Shown piece by piece: positions 8,095 through 16,079 of a stretch of DNA of 50,211 nt. The first letter of the stretch is position 1. Every line of letters begins with the position of its first letter. The notes below the pieces were generated by a model. It was given only the letters and a program-made list of their open reading frames with translations, was not told the DNA's origin and did no database searches. The translations under genes and the position numbers were made by a program. Source of the DNA: Atopobium sp. UBA2090 (GTDB taxonomy: Bacteria; Actinomycetota; Coriobacteriia; Coriobacteriales; Atopobiaceae); NCBI GenBank assembly GCA_002331575.1, contig DCZG01000053.1:268-50478 (forward strand), in the 5' to 3' direction.

Positions 8095-9378
8095 TCATGT
8101 CCCCAGGCTCGTGACGGGCACAACGAAGACGCCCTCCCGCGTGCGGCGCGCGTACGACGTCCTGCCCACGAGCACGGCGAGGAAGCTCGGCGGCGGAATC
8201 TGCGCCGCCCCGTTCGCCGCCGCCCGATCGCGGACGCGCAGGAGCGACGCCACCCCCTCGTCGACCTTGTTCTCAGAGAGCTTAACCTCGACGGCCGCCC
8301 AGCGACGGTCGGGCATCTGGATGATGACATCCGCCTCAAGCCCCGTGTCGTCGCGGTAATAACCCAACGTCGCCCCCTCGAAGTCGGAACTCGAGTCAAG
8401 CAAAACGCGCAGGTCGCGTAGGCAGAGGTTCTCGAACATGAGCCCGAAGGTCTGAAGGTCACCGAGCAGGGCCCTCTCGTCGGCCCCGAGGGCGGCAACG
8501 GCGAGCGAGGGATCAACGAAGTAGCGCTTCGGCTTCGTGCGGAGGTGCTTCTTAGAACGGAGGGGGGCATCCCAGCCAGGCAGCTCCTCGATAAGATACA
8601 TGTCACGGAAGAGATCGAGGTAGGAGTCGACGGTCTCCAGAGACGGCGCGGACGTCTCGCCGAAGGCCACGTCCCGTGCCAGCGTGGTCCTGGTAGCCGC
8701 CGTACCGTTGTTCCGTGCGAGGGAGACAAGCGCCCGGCGCGCGAGCGAGGCCGACTTCCCGAGGCGCGGGGCGTCATCGAGGCACACCGACTCGAGGTAC
8801 TGCCTGCAGATCAGACGGGCCGCCCTATCAGGCCTGTCAAGGGTGGCCGGCCACCCTCCCCGACAGACCGTCCTCGCGAGGGCCTCGATGGGGGTATCGA
8901 CCTCGAACATCCCCATGTCACCTTCGAACAAACCCCCGAGAGAGACTCGCCCATCGGAGAGCCCCATCTCCGAGAGCGACATCGGGCGCATGTGAACTCG
9001 GGCGATACGCCCGGCGCCGCTGTGGACGTAAGACCCCTGGGGAGGGGTCGACGACCCCGTAAGGAGGAACTGCCCGGGCCGGTTGCCCGTCTCGTCAACG
9101 GTGCCACGCACTGCGTCCCGCAAAGAAGGAATCTCCTGCCATTCGTCGATGAGCCGTGGCTGCTCGCCGACAATCGCTACCTGCGGGTCAGCCTCAACGA
9201 GACGGCGCGCCTCGCCCTGGTCGAGGTGGATGGCGCTGCCAGCGTGGGCCTCGGCCGTCCACGTCTTCCCGCAGTACTTGGGACCGTCGATCTGTACGGC
9301 CCCGAAGGTCGAGAGAAAGTCGTCAACGAGGTCATCGACAAGGCGAGGACGGTATTCGGCGTGCTTGAGCTGTGTCAT
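8095..9378 (-). CDS. AAA ATPase with DUF4143 domain
   Basis: 427 residues. The N-terminal AAA_14-type ATPase domain has Walker A GPKYCGKT (32-39) and Walker B RLIDEW (75-80), followed by the FLLTGSS sensor segment. The C-terminal part has the DUF4143 layout: a helical middle (ETVDSYLDLFRDMYLIEELP), then a nuclease-like half with GLEADVIIQM and AAVEVKLSE, resembling the D-ExK core of PD-(D/E)XK nucleases. Such proteins are common accessory genes in gut anaerobes and have no firmly established role; defence or plasmid/phage-related functions have been proposed. It sits alone, with four 23-bp iterons 76-152 bp upstream of its ATG. Confidence 0.88.
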   Translation of the reverse strand: MTQLKHAEYRPRLVDDLVDDFLSTFGAVQIDGPKYCGKTWTAEAHAGSAIHLDQGEARRLVEADPQVAIVGEQPRLIDEWQEIPSLRDAVRGTVDETGNRPGQFLLTGSSTPPQGSYVHSGAGRIARVHMRPMSLSEMGLSDGRVSLGGLFEGDMGMFEVDTPIEALARTVCRGGWPATLDRPDRAARLICRQYLESVCLDDAPRLGKSASLARRALVSLARNNGTAATRTTLARDVAFGETSAPSLETVDSYLDLFRDMYLIEELPGWDAPLRSKKHLRTKPKRYFVDPSLAVAALGADERALLGDLQTFGLMFENLCLRDLRVLLDSSSDFEGATLGYYRDDTGLEADVIIQMPDRRWAAVEVKLSENKVDEGVASLLRVRDRAAANGAAQIPPPSFLAVLVGRTSYARRTREGVFVVPVTSLGT

Positions 9379-9453
9379 GGCAAGGCCTCCTTATTGTTCT
9401 CCGTACGGCTACGAGAACTTCATGATACCCCGGATAGCGAAGTCTGACACCAT

Positions 9454-9545
9454 TTTCCCCAGATGTTTATCCGTCATTTCCCCAACTATAGATTCGATAT
9501 TTCCCCAGGTTCTTGACCGTCATTTCCCCAGCCGTCTGTTGGGTA
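9454..9545. repeat. Four 23-bp iterons starting TTTCCCCA
   Basis: TTTCCCCA starts at 9454, 9477, 9500 and 9523, an exact 23-bp spacing (about two helical turns). Units 1 and 3 also share their ends (CCGTCA) and the G after the core; unit 2 is more diverged and unit 4 keeps only the core. In the direction of the DUF4143 gene they read TGGGGAAA. Same-face spacing suggests cooperative protein binding. The rest of the 9379-9685 gap shows nothing else except the hairpin at 9595-9640. Confidence 0.8.
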
Positions 9546-9594
9546 GTGCGCACCTGTGCCGCACGACACGCTGCGTACGCCATTGATACAGACG

Positions 9595-9640
9595 GGCGTG
9601 CCGCGCGGGGATTCGTCTGGAATCCCCCGCACGGCACGCC
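9595..9640 (-). terminator. Hairpin downstream of the radical SAM gene
   Basis: GC-rich inverted repeat, arms about 9595-9614 (GGCGTGCCGCGCGGGGATTC) and 9620-9640, almost fully complementary. It lies 46 bp past the stop of the minus-strand radical SAM gene. There is no clear T-run on either side, so the terminator call rests on position and stem strength. Confidence 0.5.
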
Positions 9641-9685
9641 TGAAACGATTGCGTCTTGACTAAGACCCGCGACTTCCGCGAAAGC

Positions 9686-11149
9686 CTAGTCGAGAACGGC
9701 GTCGCGCTCCTTGTCCTCGTCGCGGATGAGCTTGCTGCGGGTCGCGACCACATCAGCGGAGGCTCCGTCGTACTTCTCGCCCGTGGGATGCTCGTCCTCC
9801 CAGAGCTTCTTCGCCACAGGTGCCCACTCCTTGGCATACGGCACCGTGCGCTCCATGATCTTCTCGGGACCCTCGGGCGAGACGTACTCGGTGCTCTTGG
9901 CGTCTGCCTCCTTGACCATGGCAGGCAGGATGCCGGGGTTCTCGAGCATGGGGCAGGGCTGGAGCTCGTTCTTGTTCCACGGCCAGCGCTCGCGGTATGC
10001 CTGGAACATCGGCTGGTGCAGGCAGTCCACCCAGCTCATGTCATGGATGTTGGCGTTGGAGTAGTGGATGAAGACGCAGGGCTCCACGTCGCCACGCGCG
10101 TTCACATGGCAGTAGAGGCGCCCGCCCGCGATGCAACCCTTCGTGAACTCGCCGTCGTTCTGGAAGTCCATGGCGAAGATCGGGTAGCCGCCCTCGAAGG
10201 CCCTCACCTGGCGAATGCGGTGGAACATGTACTCGCGCTGCTCCACGGTGGGCATGAGGTCGGCATTGGCGCCCTCGCCCACGGGCATGTAGTGGAAGTA
10301 CCAGGCCCAACGGCAGCCCTTGTCGACGAGTAGCTGGAAGAACTCGTCGGACGAGACGAGCTCGGTGTTGGCGCGGGTGTACGCCGTGGACGTCCCGTAG
10401 AGGAGCCCGTTGGCATGCATGAGGTCGAAGGCGCGCATGACCTCGTCGAAGGAGCCCTCGCCGCGGCGGCCGTCGTTCACGCCCGCCTCGTACGACTCGA
10501 GGCTCACGGAGAAGATGATGTTGCCCACACGCTTGACGTCGTCGCAGAACGCCTGGTCGACGAGGGAGGCGTTCGTGAAGACGTTGAAGAGACAGTCGTC
10601 GTGCTTCTCGGCGAGACGGACGACGTCGCGCTTGCGGACGAGGGGCTCGCCACCGGTGAGCATGAACAGGTGCGTCCCCAGGGCCTTGGCCTCGGTCACG
10701 AGCTTGTCCATGTCCTCGAAGGAGAGGTTGAGGCGGTTGCCGTAGTCGGCCGCCCAGCAGCCGACGCAGTGCTTGTTGCAGGCGCTCGTCGGGTCGAAGA
10801 GCACGATCCACGGCACGTTGCACTGGAGCTCGTCGGCCTTCTCGAAGGTGGTGCGGTATCCGCGGAAGGCGGCCTCGTACGCGCCGTTCATGAGCATGGT
10901 CTTGAAGACGTTGGGGTCGGACTCGTCGATGATGTCAAAGAGCCACTTCTCCCACTTCGACCCGGGATAGAGCGCCGAGCGCATGCCCTTCGCGGCACCG
11001 GGCACGGTGTCCTTGAGGAGCTTGCCGGCCATGTCGATGAGCTTGTCGATCTTCTGCTCGCGGTCATCCGCGTTGGCGGTCTTGATGAGTTGGTCGATGA
11101 CCACCGAGAAGGCCTTGCGTTCTGCGGCGTGGGCCATTTTTGATTGCAT
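9686..11149 (-). CDS. Radical SAM/SPASM-like protein
   Basis: 487 residues from ATG 11149 (MQSKMAHAAERK), chosen over an upstream in-frame ATG (11251) because a G-rich ribosome-binding site precedes it and the extra residues look random. The [4Fe-4S]-SAM motif is CNKHCVGC (C124, C128, C131), preceded by the hydrophobic strand WIVLFDPTSA; GGEP (LTGGEPLVR) follows, as in radical SAM enzymes. Further Cys residues downstream (GCIAGGRLYCHV, EPCVFIHYS, QPCPMLEN) look like a SPASM-type auxiliary cluster. A helical N-terminal extension of ~105 residues precedes the barrel. Product and substrate are unknown; no precursor peptide is visible next to it. A TetR-family gene is divergent, 156 bp away, and may control it. 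Confidence 0.85.
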   Translation of the reverse strand: MQSKMAHAAERKAFSVVIDQLIKTANADDREQKIDKLIDMAGKLLKDTVPGAAKGMRSALYPGSKWEKWLFDIIDESDPNVFKTMLMNGAYEAAFRGYRTTFEKADELQCNVPWIVLFDPTSACNKHCVGCWAADYGNRLNLSFEDMDKLVTEAKALGTHLFMLTGGEPLVRKRDVVRLAEKHDDCLFNVFTNASLVDQAFCDDVKRVGNIIFSVSLESYEAGVNDGRRGEGSFDEVMRAFDLMHANGLLYGTSTAYTRANTELVSSDEFFQLLVDKGCRWAWYFHYMPVGEGANADLMPTVEQREYMFHRIRQVRAFEGGYPIFAMDFQNDGEFTKGCIAGGRLYCHVNARGDVEPCVFIHYSNANIHDMSWVDCLHQPMFQAYRERWPWNKNELQPCPMLENPGILPAMVKEADAKSTEYVSPEGPEKIMERTVPYAKEWAPVAKKLWEDEHPTGEKYDGASADVVATRSKLIRDEDKERDAVLD

Positions 11150-11232
11150 GACGTACCCCCTGTCTGGTCCCCCGGACGGGGGATTCTGCTTGACGAAGGG
11201 ATTATCACCATTTCCAGCGTGTCGTTCTAGCG

Positions 11233-11253
11233 GTGTGATACGGAAATTCACAC
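11233..11253. promoter_or_regulatory. Inverted repeat, possible TetR operator
   Basis: GTGTGA (11233-11238) and TCACAC (11248-11253), 9-bp spacer, in the 156-bp gap between the radical SAM gene and the divergent TetR gene. A second, weaker dyad (ACACTCTTATAGGTGT) lies about 15 bp to the right. Role inferred from position. Confidence 0.4.
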
Positions 11254-11305
11254 GTTACGCCTACACTCTTATAGGTGTTTGTATGCATAACTCTGGAGGA
11301 CCGCC

Positions 11306-11896
11306 ATGACAGAGGACAGAAGGATCGCCAAGACGAGACACGTACTCGAACAGACCCTGCTCGGCATGCTCACCTCGCAGCCCCTCGAGCAGGTCACGGT
11401 GACGGAGCTCTGCGAGCGCGCCCACGTGGACCGTGGGACCTTCTACCGGCACTACGCGAGCAAGGAGGAACTTGCCGAGAAGCTTGCGGAACGCCTGCTC
11501 GAGGAGCTCACGTCAAATGTCTACCTGCGCATCGAACGCATCATCGAGGGTGCCGACAGCCAGGAGATCCTGAAGCTCATCATCCAGTCGATCGACGAGG
11601 TGGGCTCCGAGCTCGTCATGCTCCAGAACGTCAAGGTGCGCGGCCAGGACGTGCGCACGAGAATCCGACACATCTCCGAGGGCGCGCTCCGCGTGCTCTC
11701 GTCCACGGGCATCCTCGGCGAGGATCCCGAGACCGAAGCCTGGGCCATGACGACGATCGTCCTCGACTATCCACTCTACGCCGCGGAAATCGGCCATCAG
11801 ACGAGCCCCGCGACCTTCGTCAGGGCTATCCACGAGATCACGGACCTCTACTACTCGATCCTCGTCCAGAGCCACGACCCGGAATACGACGACTAG
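11306..11896 (+). CDS. TetR/AcrR-family transcriptional regulator
   Basis: 196 residues. The N-terminal HTH is typical: TRHVLEQTLLGMLTSQPLEQ, then VTVTELCERAHVDRGTFYRHY, the TetR signature with the FYRHY recognition-helix end, within residues 8-52. The remainder is an all-helical ligand-binding domain without assignable ligand. CTGGAGGA precedes the ATG. It is divergent from the radical SAM gene and is followed tail to tail by glnK with a 2-bp gap. The most likely target is the radical SAM gene or itself. Confidence 0.9.
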   Translation: MTEDRRIAKTRHVLEQTLLGMLTSQPLEQVTVTELCERAHVDRGTFYRHYASKEELAEKLAERLLEELTSNVYLRIERIIEGADSQEILKLIIQSIDEVGSELVMLQNVKVRGQDVRTRIRHISEGALRVLSSTGILGEDPETEAWAMTTIVLDYPLYAAEIGHQTSPATFVRAIHEITDLYYSILVQSHDPEYDD

Positions 11897-11898
11897 CC

Positions 11899-12273
11899 CT
11901 ACTCGTCCTCGTCGGTCTCGGGCGGGCCCGGCTGTATCGCGTCCACGCCTTCCTCGCCCGTGCGGATGCGGACGGCGCGCCCGACCTCGTAGCAGAATAT
12001 CTTTCCGTCACCCACGCGACCGGAACGAGCGGCAGTGCAGATCGCCGCGATGCACTTATCCGCCCACGCCTCCGTCGAGACCACGACCTCGAACTTGACC
12101 TTGGGGAGCATCGTCATCGTTGACACGCTGCCGCGCACGTAGTGGGTGTATCCCATCTGCGTGCCGCAACCCATGACCTGCGAGACGGTGATTCCGCGAA
12201 CCTCGATGTCAAAGAGGGCCTGCTTGACGTCCTCAAGCGCTTCTTCGCGCACAATCGCCTCTACCTTGAACAT
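11899..12273 (-). CDS. glnK: P-II nitrogen regulatory protein, T-loop Tyr51 absent
   Basis: 124 residues. P-II proteins sense ATP/ADP and 2-oxoglutarate and block AmtB with the T-loop. The family signature VGDGKIFCYEVGRAVRIRTGEE (split by eye) and MGCGTQMGYTHYVRG are clear. Aligned by eye to E. coli GlnB without gaps through the T-loop, the residue at position 51 (the uridylylated/adenylylated Tyr) is Ser, in R47-G-S-V-S51; Ser49, the site phosphorylated in cyanobacterial P-II, is present. It lies 33 bp downstream of amt in the same direction, the standard amt-glnK operon. Here the T-loop probably does not receive nucleotidylyl groups, so control would be by ligand binding or by another modification. 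Confidence 0.93.
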   Translation of the reverse strand: MFKVEAIVREEALEDVKQALFDIEVRGITVSQVMGCGTQMGYTHYVRGSVSTMTMLPKVKFEVVVSTEAWADKCIAAICTAARSGRVGDGKIFCYEVGRAVRIRTGEEGVDAIQPGPPETDEDE

Positions 12274-12306
12274 ATCTCTACCTCCAGGGGTACTCTGTGG
12301 CTATGG

Positions 12307-13545
12307 CTAGTCGTCCAGGCCGTTGAACGAGGGATAGGCACGCTCGCCGTGCTGTGAGAGGTCGAGACCCACGCGCTCGTCTCGCTTGGTTACGCGGAGC
12401 GGGCAGACGAGGCCCACGAGCTTTGCGCAGATGAGCGTTCCCACGATGGCCACGGCAATCGTAATCGCGATGGCCGCAAGCTGCGCGACGAAAAGGTGCC
12501 AGTCGCCGAACGCGAGACCGTTCCAACGAATCACGGGATTCACCTGCTGCGTCGCGAAGACGCCAGTGAGGATGCCGCCCCAGATGCCGCCGATGCCATG
12601 GCAGCCGAAGGCGTCGAGGGCGTCGTCATAGCCAAACCTCTTCTTGATGAACGAGACGGCGAAGAAGCACACGATGCTCCCGGTGAAACCGATGATGAAG
12701 GAGGCCCACAGGGGAACGAACCCACAACCGGGCGTGATGGCGACAAGGCCGATCACGAGGCCGGTCGACGCGCCGACGAGCGTGGGTTTCTCGCAGGTAA
12801 TGACGTCCATGAGCATCCAGGAGAGCTCGGCCGCGGCGGTGGAGATGGCCGTGGTGGCGAACGCGTGGGCAGCAAGGTCACCGGCAGAGAGGGCGCTGCC
12901 GGCGTTGAAGCCGAACCACCCGAAGAGCAGGAGCGATGCGCCGATGGCGACGAGCGGGATGTTATGCACGGGATAGCTGACGTTGTCGTAGCCCTCGCGG
13001 CGTCCGAGCAGCAGGCAGAGAACGAGCGCCGAAACGCCCGACGAGATATGGACCACGTTGCCGCCCGCAAAGTCAATGGAACCCATCTGTGCCAGCAGCC
13101 CGCCGCCCCAGACCATGTGCGCCACCGGGTAGTAGACGATGAGGGACCAGAGGACCACGAAGAGGAAGAGCGCCTTGAAGCGCATGCGTCCGGCGACCGA
13201 CCCGGCGATGAGCGCGGGCGTGATGACCGCGAACATCATCTGGAACAGGGCGAAGACCAGCAGCGGAATGGTGGGGGCATACGCGTCCGACGCCGTCTCG
13301 ACGCCATTCATGAACAGGTACTCGAAGCTTCCGATGACGCCGCCATGATCAGTCCCGAACGATAGCGAGAAGCCCACGGCGAACCACATGACGATGCCCA
13401 CGCCGATGCAGAAGAACGACGTCATGATGTTGTTCGCCACGTTTTTGCGCCTGCCGAGGCCTCCGTAGAAAAACGCGAGTCCAGGCGTCATGAACAGCAC
13501 GAGTGCGGCGCAGATGATGATAAAGCCAGTGTCAGCAGCGTTCAT
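12307..13545 (-). CDS. amt: Ammonium transporter, Amt family
   Basis: 412 residues, eleven hydrophobic segments as in Amt/AmtB. Hallmarks include DTGFIIICAALVLFMTPGLA at the N-terminus (AmtB signature), the first pore His in VVHISSGVSAL and the second in GCHGIGGIWGG. It conducts NH4+/NH3 into the cell. The C-terminal cytoplasmic tail ends with an SQHGERAYPSF stretch, the region that contacts the pore and P-II in other Amt proteins. ATG 13545 follows GAGAGGGGAT. glnK is 33 bp downstream, so the pair is one operon and is expected to rise in nitrogen limitation; no regulator-binding site was recognised upstream. Confidence 0.95.
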   Translation of the reverse strand: MNAADTGFIIICAALVLFMTPGLAFFYGGLGRRKNVANNIMTSFFCIGVGIVMWFAVGFSLSFGTDHGGVIGSFEYLFMNGVETASDAYAPTIPLLVFALFQMMFAVITPALIAGSVAGRMRFKALFLFVVLWSLIVYYPVAHMVWGGGLLAQMGSIDFAGGNVVHISSGVSALVLCLLLGRREGYDNVSYPVHNIPLVAIGASLLLFGWFGFNAGSALSAGDLAAHAFATTAISTAAAELSWMLMDVITCEKPTLVGASTGLVIGLVAITPGCGFVPLWASFIIGFTGSIVCFFAVSFIKKRFGYDDALDAFGCHGIGGIWGGILTGVFATQQVNPVIRWNGLAFGDWHLFVAQLAAIAITIAVAIVGTLICAKLVGLVCPLRVTKRDERVGLDLSQHGERAYPSFNGLDD

Positions 13546-13697
13546 TGTCCATCCCCTCTCATAGGGTTCACTCCATGAGAGATGGTCGTACTCGGAGGTT
13601 GCCGCGAGGTGTTACTCGAGTTGCTGCGTCGTTGCCCCCGATTAACAGTTGAGGGCAAGCGTGTGAACAGACGACGGTCTGGGTAAGAGTAGATAAA

Positions 13698-13706
13698 TGC
13701 TATAAT
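13698..13706 (+). promoter_or_regulatory. Extended -10 promoter element
   Basis: TGCTATAAT, a perfect extended -10 (TGn-TATAAT), about 170 bp upstream of the hydroxyacyl-CoA dehydrogenase ATG. No good -35 lies 16-18 bp upstream, which is acceptable for extended -10 promoters. Transcription would start near 13713 and give a ~160-nt leader. Confidence 0.5.
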
Positions 13707-13739
13707 ATTAATTGCAATTATGGCCGGAGCGTGATCTTG

Positions 13740-13796
13740 GGCCTCTCACGCACCGTCCCCCTCGCAAAGGGGCCCGTTCATCATCTTTTTTGTTAG
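13740..13796 (+). promoter_or_regulatory. Leader hairpin with T-run, possible attenuator
   Basis: Within the predicted leader, CCCC (13760-13763 region) can pair with GGGG (13771-13774), or GGGCC (13740-13744) can pair with GGCCC (13774-13778). A run of six T follows at about 13791-13796. Two mutually exclusive pairings upstream of a T-run suggest, but do not prove, transcription attenuation. Confidence 0.25.
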
Positions 13797-13875
13797 GCTT
13801 ACTTATTTTCTGTCAGTATATTGGATGACGACTGGATCACCCCGATGAGCAGTCGCAAAGAGAGAGGAACAACCC

Positions 13876-14814
13876 ATGGAGTACAAGAACATCGTCGTCG
13901 CAGGTGGAGGCGTCCTCGGAAGCCAGATTGCCTTCCAGACTGCCTACAGCGGCTACAACACCACCATCTGGCTCCGCTCGGAGGGATCCATCGGCCGCAC
14001 CGAGCCGAAGGTCGCTCGCCTGAAGCAGATCTACCTCAACACCCTCGAGGCCATGAAGACCGATCCGCGCGCCTATGCCTATGGCCTCATGGCCAAGGAG
14101 GACGTCACCCCGGAGGCCTGCGAGGCGGCCAAGGCCAAGGTCGAGGCGGCCTATGCCAAGCTCAAGCTCACGACCGACTGGGATGAGGCCTTCAACGACG
14201 CGGACTTCGTGATCGAGTCCGTCGCAGAGGCCCCCGACGCGAAGGCCGCCTTCTACACCGAGCTCCAGAAGCACACTCCCGAGAAGACCGTCATCGTCAC
14301 GAACTCCTCCACGATGCTACCGAGCCAGTTCCGCGACTTCACCGACCGCCCCGAGAAGTACCTCGCACTCCACTTTGCCAACGAGATCTGGAAGAACCCC
14401 ACGGCAGAGGTCATGAAGCATGACGGCACTGGCGAGAAGTACTTCGAGGACACCGTCGCCTTCGCCGCCTCCATCCGCATGATCCCCCTCAAGGTCCTGA
14501 AGGAGCAGCCAGGCTACCTGCTCAACTCCATGCTCGTCCCGTTCCTCGATGCCGCTGAGGCGCTCGCCGCCAACGGCGTCGGGTCCGTCGAGGACATCGA
14601 CCGCGCCTGGACCATCTCGACCGGTGCCCCCGCAGGCCCGTTCCGCATCCTCGACATCGTGGGTCTCACCACCGCATACAACATCTGCCTCATGGACCCG
14701 CGCTCCAAGGACCCCTCGACGACAAAGGGCAAGGTCTGCGCGATGCTCAAGGAGAAAATCGACCGCGGCGAGACGGGCGTCAACGCCGGCAAGGGCTTCT
14801 ACGACTACGCATAG
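13876..14814 (+). CDS. 3-hydroxyacyl-CoA dehydrogenase (3-hydroxybutyryl-CoA type)
   Basis: 312 residues. It catalyses NAD(P)-linked interconversion of 3-hydroxyacyl-CoA and 3-oxoacyl-CoA. The Rossmann motif GGGVLGSQIA lies at residues 10-19; ADFVIESVAEAPDAK and TNSSTMLPSQF give the central NAD domain and the substrate Ser, and ALHFANEIWKNPTAEV holds the catalytic His. The C-terminal domain ends with KGFYDYA, as in 3HCDH proteins. Length is close to the single-function bacterial enzymes (280-320). GAGGAAC precedes the ATG. It is not in a crotonase/thiolase cluster, so its pathway (butyrate-type fermentation, or use of another hydroxy acid) is open. Confidence 0.9.
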   Translation: MEYKNIVVAGGGVLGSQIAFQTAYSGYNTTIWLRSEGSIGRTEPKVARLKQIYLNTLEAMKTDPRAYAYGLMAKEDVTPEACEAAKAKVEAAYAKLKLTTDWDEAFNDADFVIESVAEAPDAKAAFYTELQKHTPEKTVIVTNSSTMLPSQFRDFTDRPEKYLALHFANEIWKNPTAEVMKHDGTGEKYFEDTVAFAASIRMIPLKVLKEQPGYLLNSMLVPFLDAAEALAANGVGSVEDIDRAWTISTGAPAGPFRILDIVGLTTAYNICLMDPRSKDPSTTKGKVCAMLKEKIDRGETGVNAGKGFYDYA

Positions 14815-14834
14815 CAGGCGTTCCACCAACACGA

Positions 14835-14870
14835 GAGCCGGGGCCCTGGCATCAGTCGGGGCCCCGGCTC
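14835..14870 (+). terminator. GC-rich hairpin terminator
   Basis: Perfect 12-bp stem GAGCCGGGGCCC (14835-14846) / GGGCCCCGGCTC (14859-14870), 12-nt loop, 20 bp after the dehydrogenase stop. Only TGTGT follows instead of a T-run. Confidence 0.65.
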
Positions 14871-14942
14871 TGTGTCGTGCGATAGGTTCTTGTACGTAAA
14901 CCTATCGTGCGACACAAATCAGGGTTTCAAACGTGCGACACA
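14871..14942. repeat. Short inverted and direct repeats of CGTGCGACA/GATAGGTT
   Basis: CGATAGGTT (14880-14888) and AACCTATCG (14899-14907) form an inverted repeat. The string CGTGCGACACA occurs at about 14906-14916 and 14932-14942, and its reverse-like TGTGTCGTGCG precedes the first arm. It lies between two convergent genes, so it may add to bidirectional termination; no function is known. Confidence 0.4.
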
Positions 14943-14995
14943 TTTCCGTCGCACTGCCATCCCGCGGTTCGTCTCGCACGAGGGCTTCTCGCCCG

Positions 14996-15409
14996 TCATC
15001 CCTCGGCGCGACGGAAGCAGGTCGCCGTCATGCGCGCCACGGGCGTGCCGAGGTCATCGACCACGTCCACGGTGTAGAAGCCAAGCGACCTGCCCGACTT
15101 GTCGGCATCGCAGGTCGCGATGAGCCGCGTGCCCCTGCATCCGCTCATGTAGTGGATGGAACTCTCGACGGACACCGTCGGGTGCTCGCCGATGTTGCAG
15201 GCGATGGCGAGGGCGAAGTCGCACAGCGTGAAGATGGCCCCGCCCATGACGTTGCCCTGGGCGTTGAGGTGTCCCTCCGCCACGTCGAACTCGCAGACGG
15301 CATGCCCGTGCGATGCCTCGTCGACAAGACAGCCGCACGCCTCGGTCGCAAAGTGGTCGTTCCCGAAGTACTCGCGAACGCCTTCGATGGGACAGTCCTC
15401 GTCAATCAT
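14996..15409 (-). CDS. PaaI-type hotdog-fold thioesterase
   Basis: 137 residues from ATG 15409 (MIDEDCPIEG), preferred over an upstream in-frame start because GGAGGGAGC precedes it. The hotdog-fold hallmark is GHLNAQGNVMGGAIFTLCDFALAIACN (N-x-x-G-x-x-x-GG region with the helix that follows), as in PaaI/YbgC-like acyl-CoA thioesterases; the last strands read SLGFYTVDVVDDLGTPVARMTA. It hydrolyses an acyl-CoA or arylacyl-CoA of unknown identity. It is convergent with the 3-hydroxyacyl-CoA dehydrogenase gene; both act on CoA esters but are not co-transcribed. Confidence 0.85.
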   Translation of the reverse strand: MIDEDCPIEGVREYFGNDHFATEACGCLVDEASHGHAVCEFDVAEGHLNAQGNVMGGAIFTLCDFALAIACNIGEHPTVSVESSIHYMSGCRGTRLIATCDADKSGRSLGFYTVDVVDDLGTPVARMTATCFRRAEG

Positions 15410-15566
15410 CGAGCTCCCTCCATGGCACCGTAAACTTTGCAATCATACGCCTTCGAAGTCGGAATCCATGGGGCACTACCCGCCGAAACCATGGAGAGCC
15501 TTGTTTTACCTGCATCAATGCCGGACAATAACCCACGTTCTCGATTCTCTCCCTCCAGGAAGACAC

Positions 15567-16079
15567 ATGCCCCAGCGCAAACCCATAGACAGGGACGACA
15601 CACCTGCCGCGCTCATCGCCCGGCACTGCTCGGACATCCTCGCCTCGCCAGGCATGGCGGTCGAGCGCGATTGCATCCAGCATGGCGACACGTCCGTGCT
15701 CGCGCACTCCGCGGCAGTCACGGCACACTGCGCCCTCATCGCTCGCTCCCTGCAGATACCCGTGGACGAGCGCGCGCTCATGCGCGGGGCTATTCTCCAT
15801 GACTACTTCCTCTACGACTGGCACGACCCCGACCCGAGCCATCGCCTGCACGGCTACACGCATCCGGGAACCGCCTGCAGGAACGCGGTCCGCGACTTCG
15901 GCGTGGGCACGATCGAGCAGAACATGATCAAGCACCACATGTTCCCGCTCACCCCCACGCCCCCGACCTGCCGCGAGGGCGTGATTCTCTGCCTGGCCGA
16001 CAAGATCGTGGCCACGCGGGAGACCGCGCACGGGTTCGCGCTCAAGTTCCACGCGCTCAGGGGAGGCGCGCATGCCTAG
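15567..16079 (+). CDS. HD-domain phosphohydrolase
   Basis: 170 residues from ATG 15567, preceded by CCAGGAAG. Metal-dependent HD-fold signature: His47 in VLAHSAAVTAHC, His78-Asp79 in AILHDYFLYDWH, later HHMFPLTP and CLADKIVATRE, which completes the usual H...HD...D set. Families of this size act on nucleotides or other phosphate esters; the substrate is unknown. Its last 8 bp overlap the start of the CmpB-type membrane gene, so the two are translationally coupled and probably work together. Confidence 0.85.
   Translation: MPQRKPIDRDDTPAALIARHCSDILASPGMAVERDCIQHGDTSVLAHSAAVTAHCALIARSLQIPVDERALMRGAILHDYFLYDWHDPDPSHRLHGYTHPGTACRNAVRDFGVGTIEQNMIKHHMFPLTPTPPTCREGVILCLADKIVATRETAHGFALKFHALRGGAHA

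Larger units (their letters stand above)
13546..13875. other. Divergent promoter region between amt and the hydroxyacyl-CoA dehydrogenase gene
   Basis: 330 bp holding both promoters. It contains an AT-rich stretch at 13694-13722 with an extended -10 for the plus strand, and a leader hairpin with a T-run near 13760-13796. The gap shows no open frame with a ribosome-binding site. Confidence 0.5.

Noticed and set aside
9454..9545. 23-bp iterons considered as CRISPR or as the remains of a coding repeat
   Set aside because: The period leaves no spacer and is not a multiple of three; only 8 bp are strictly conserved.
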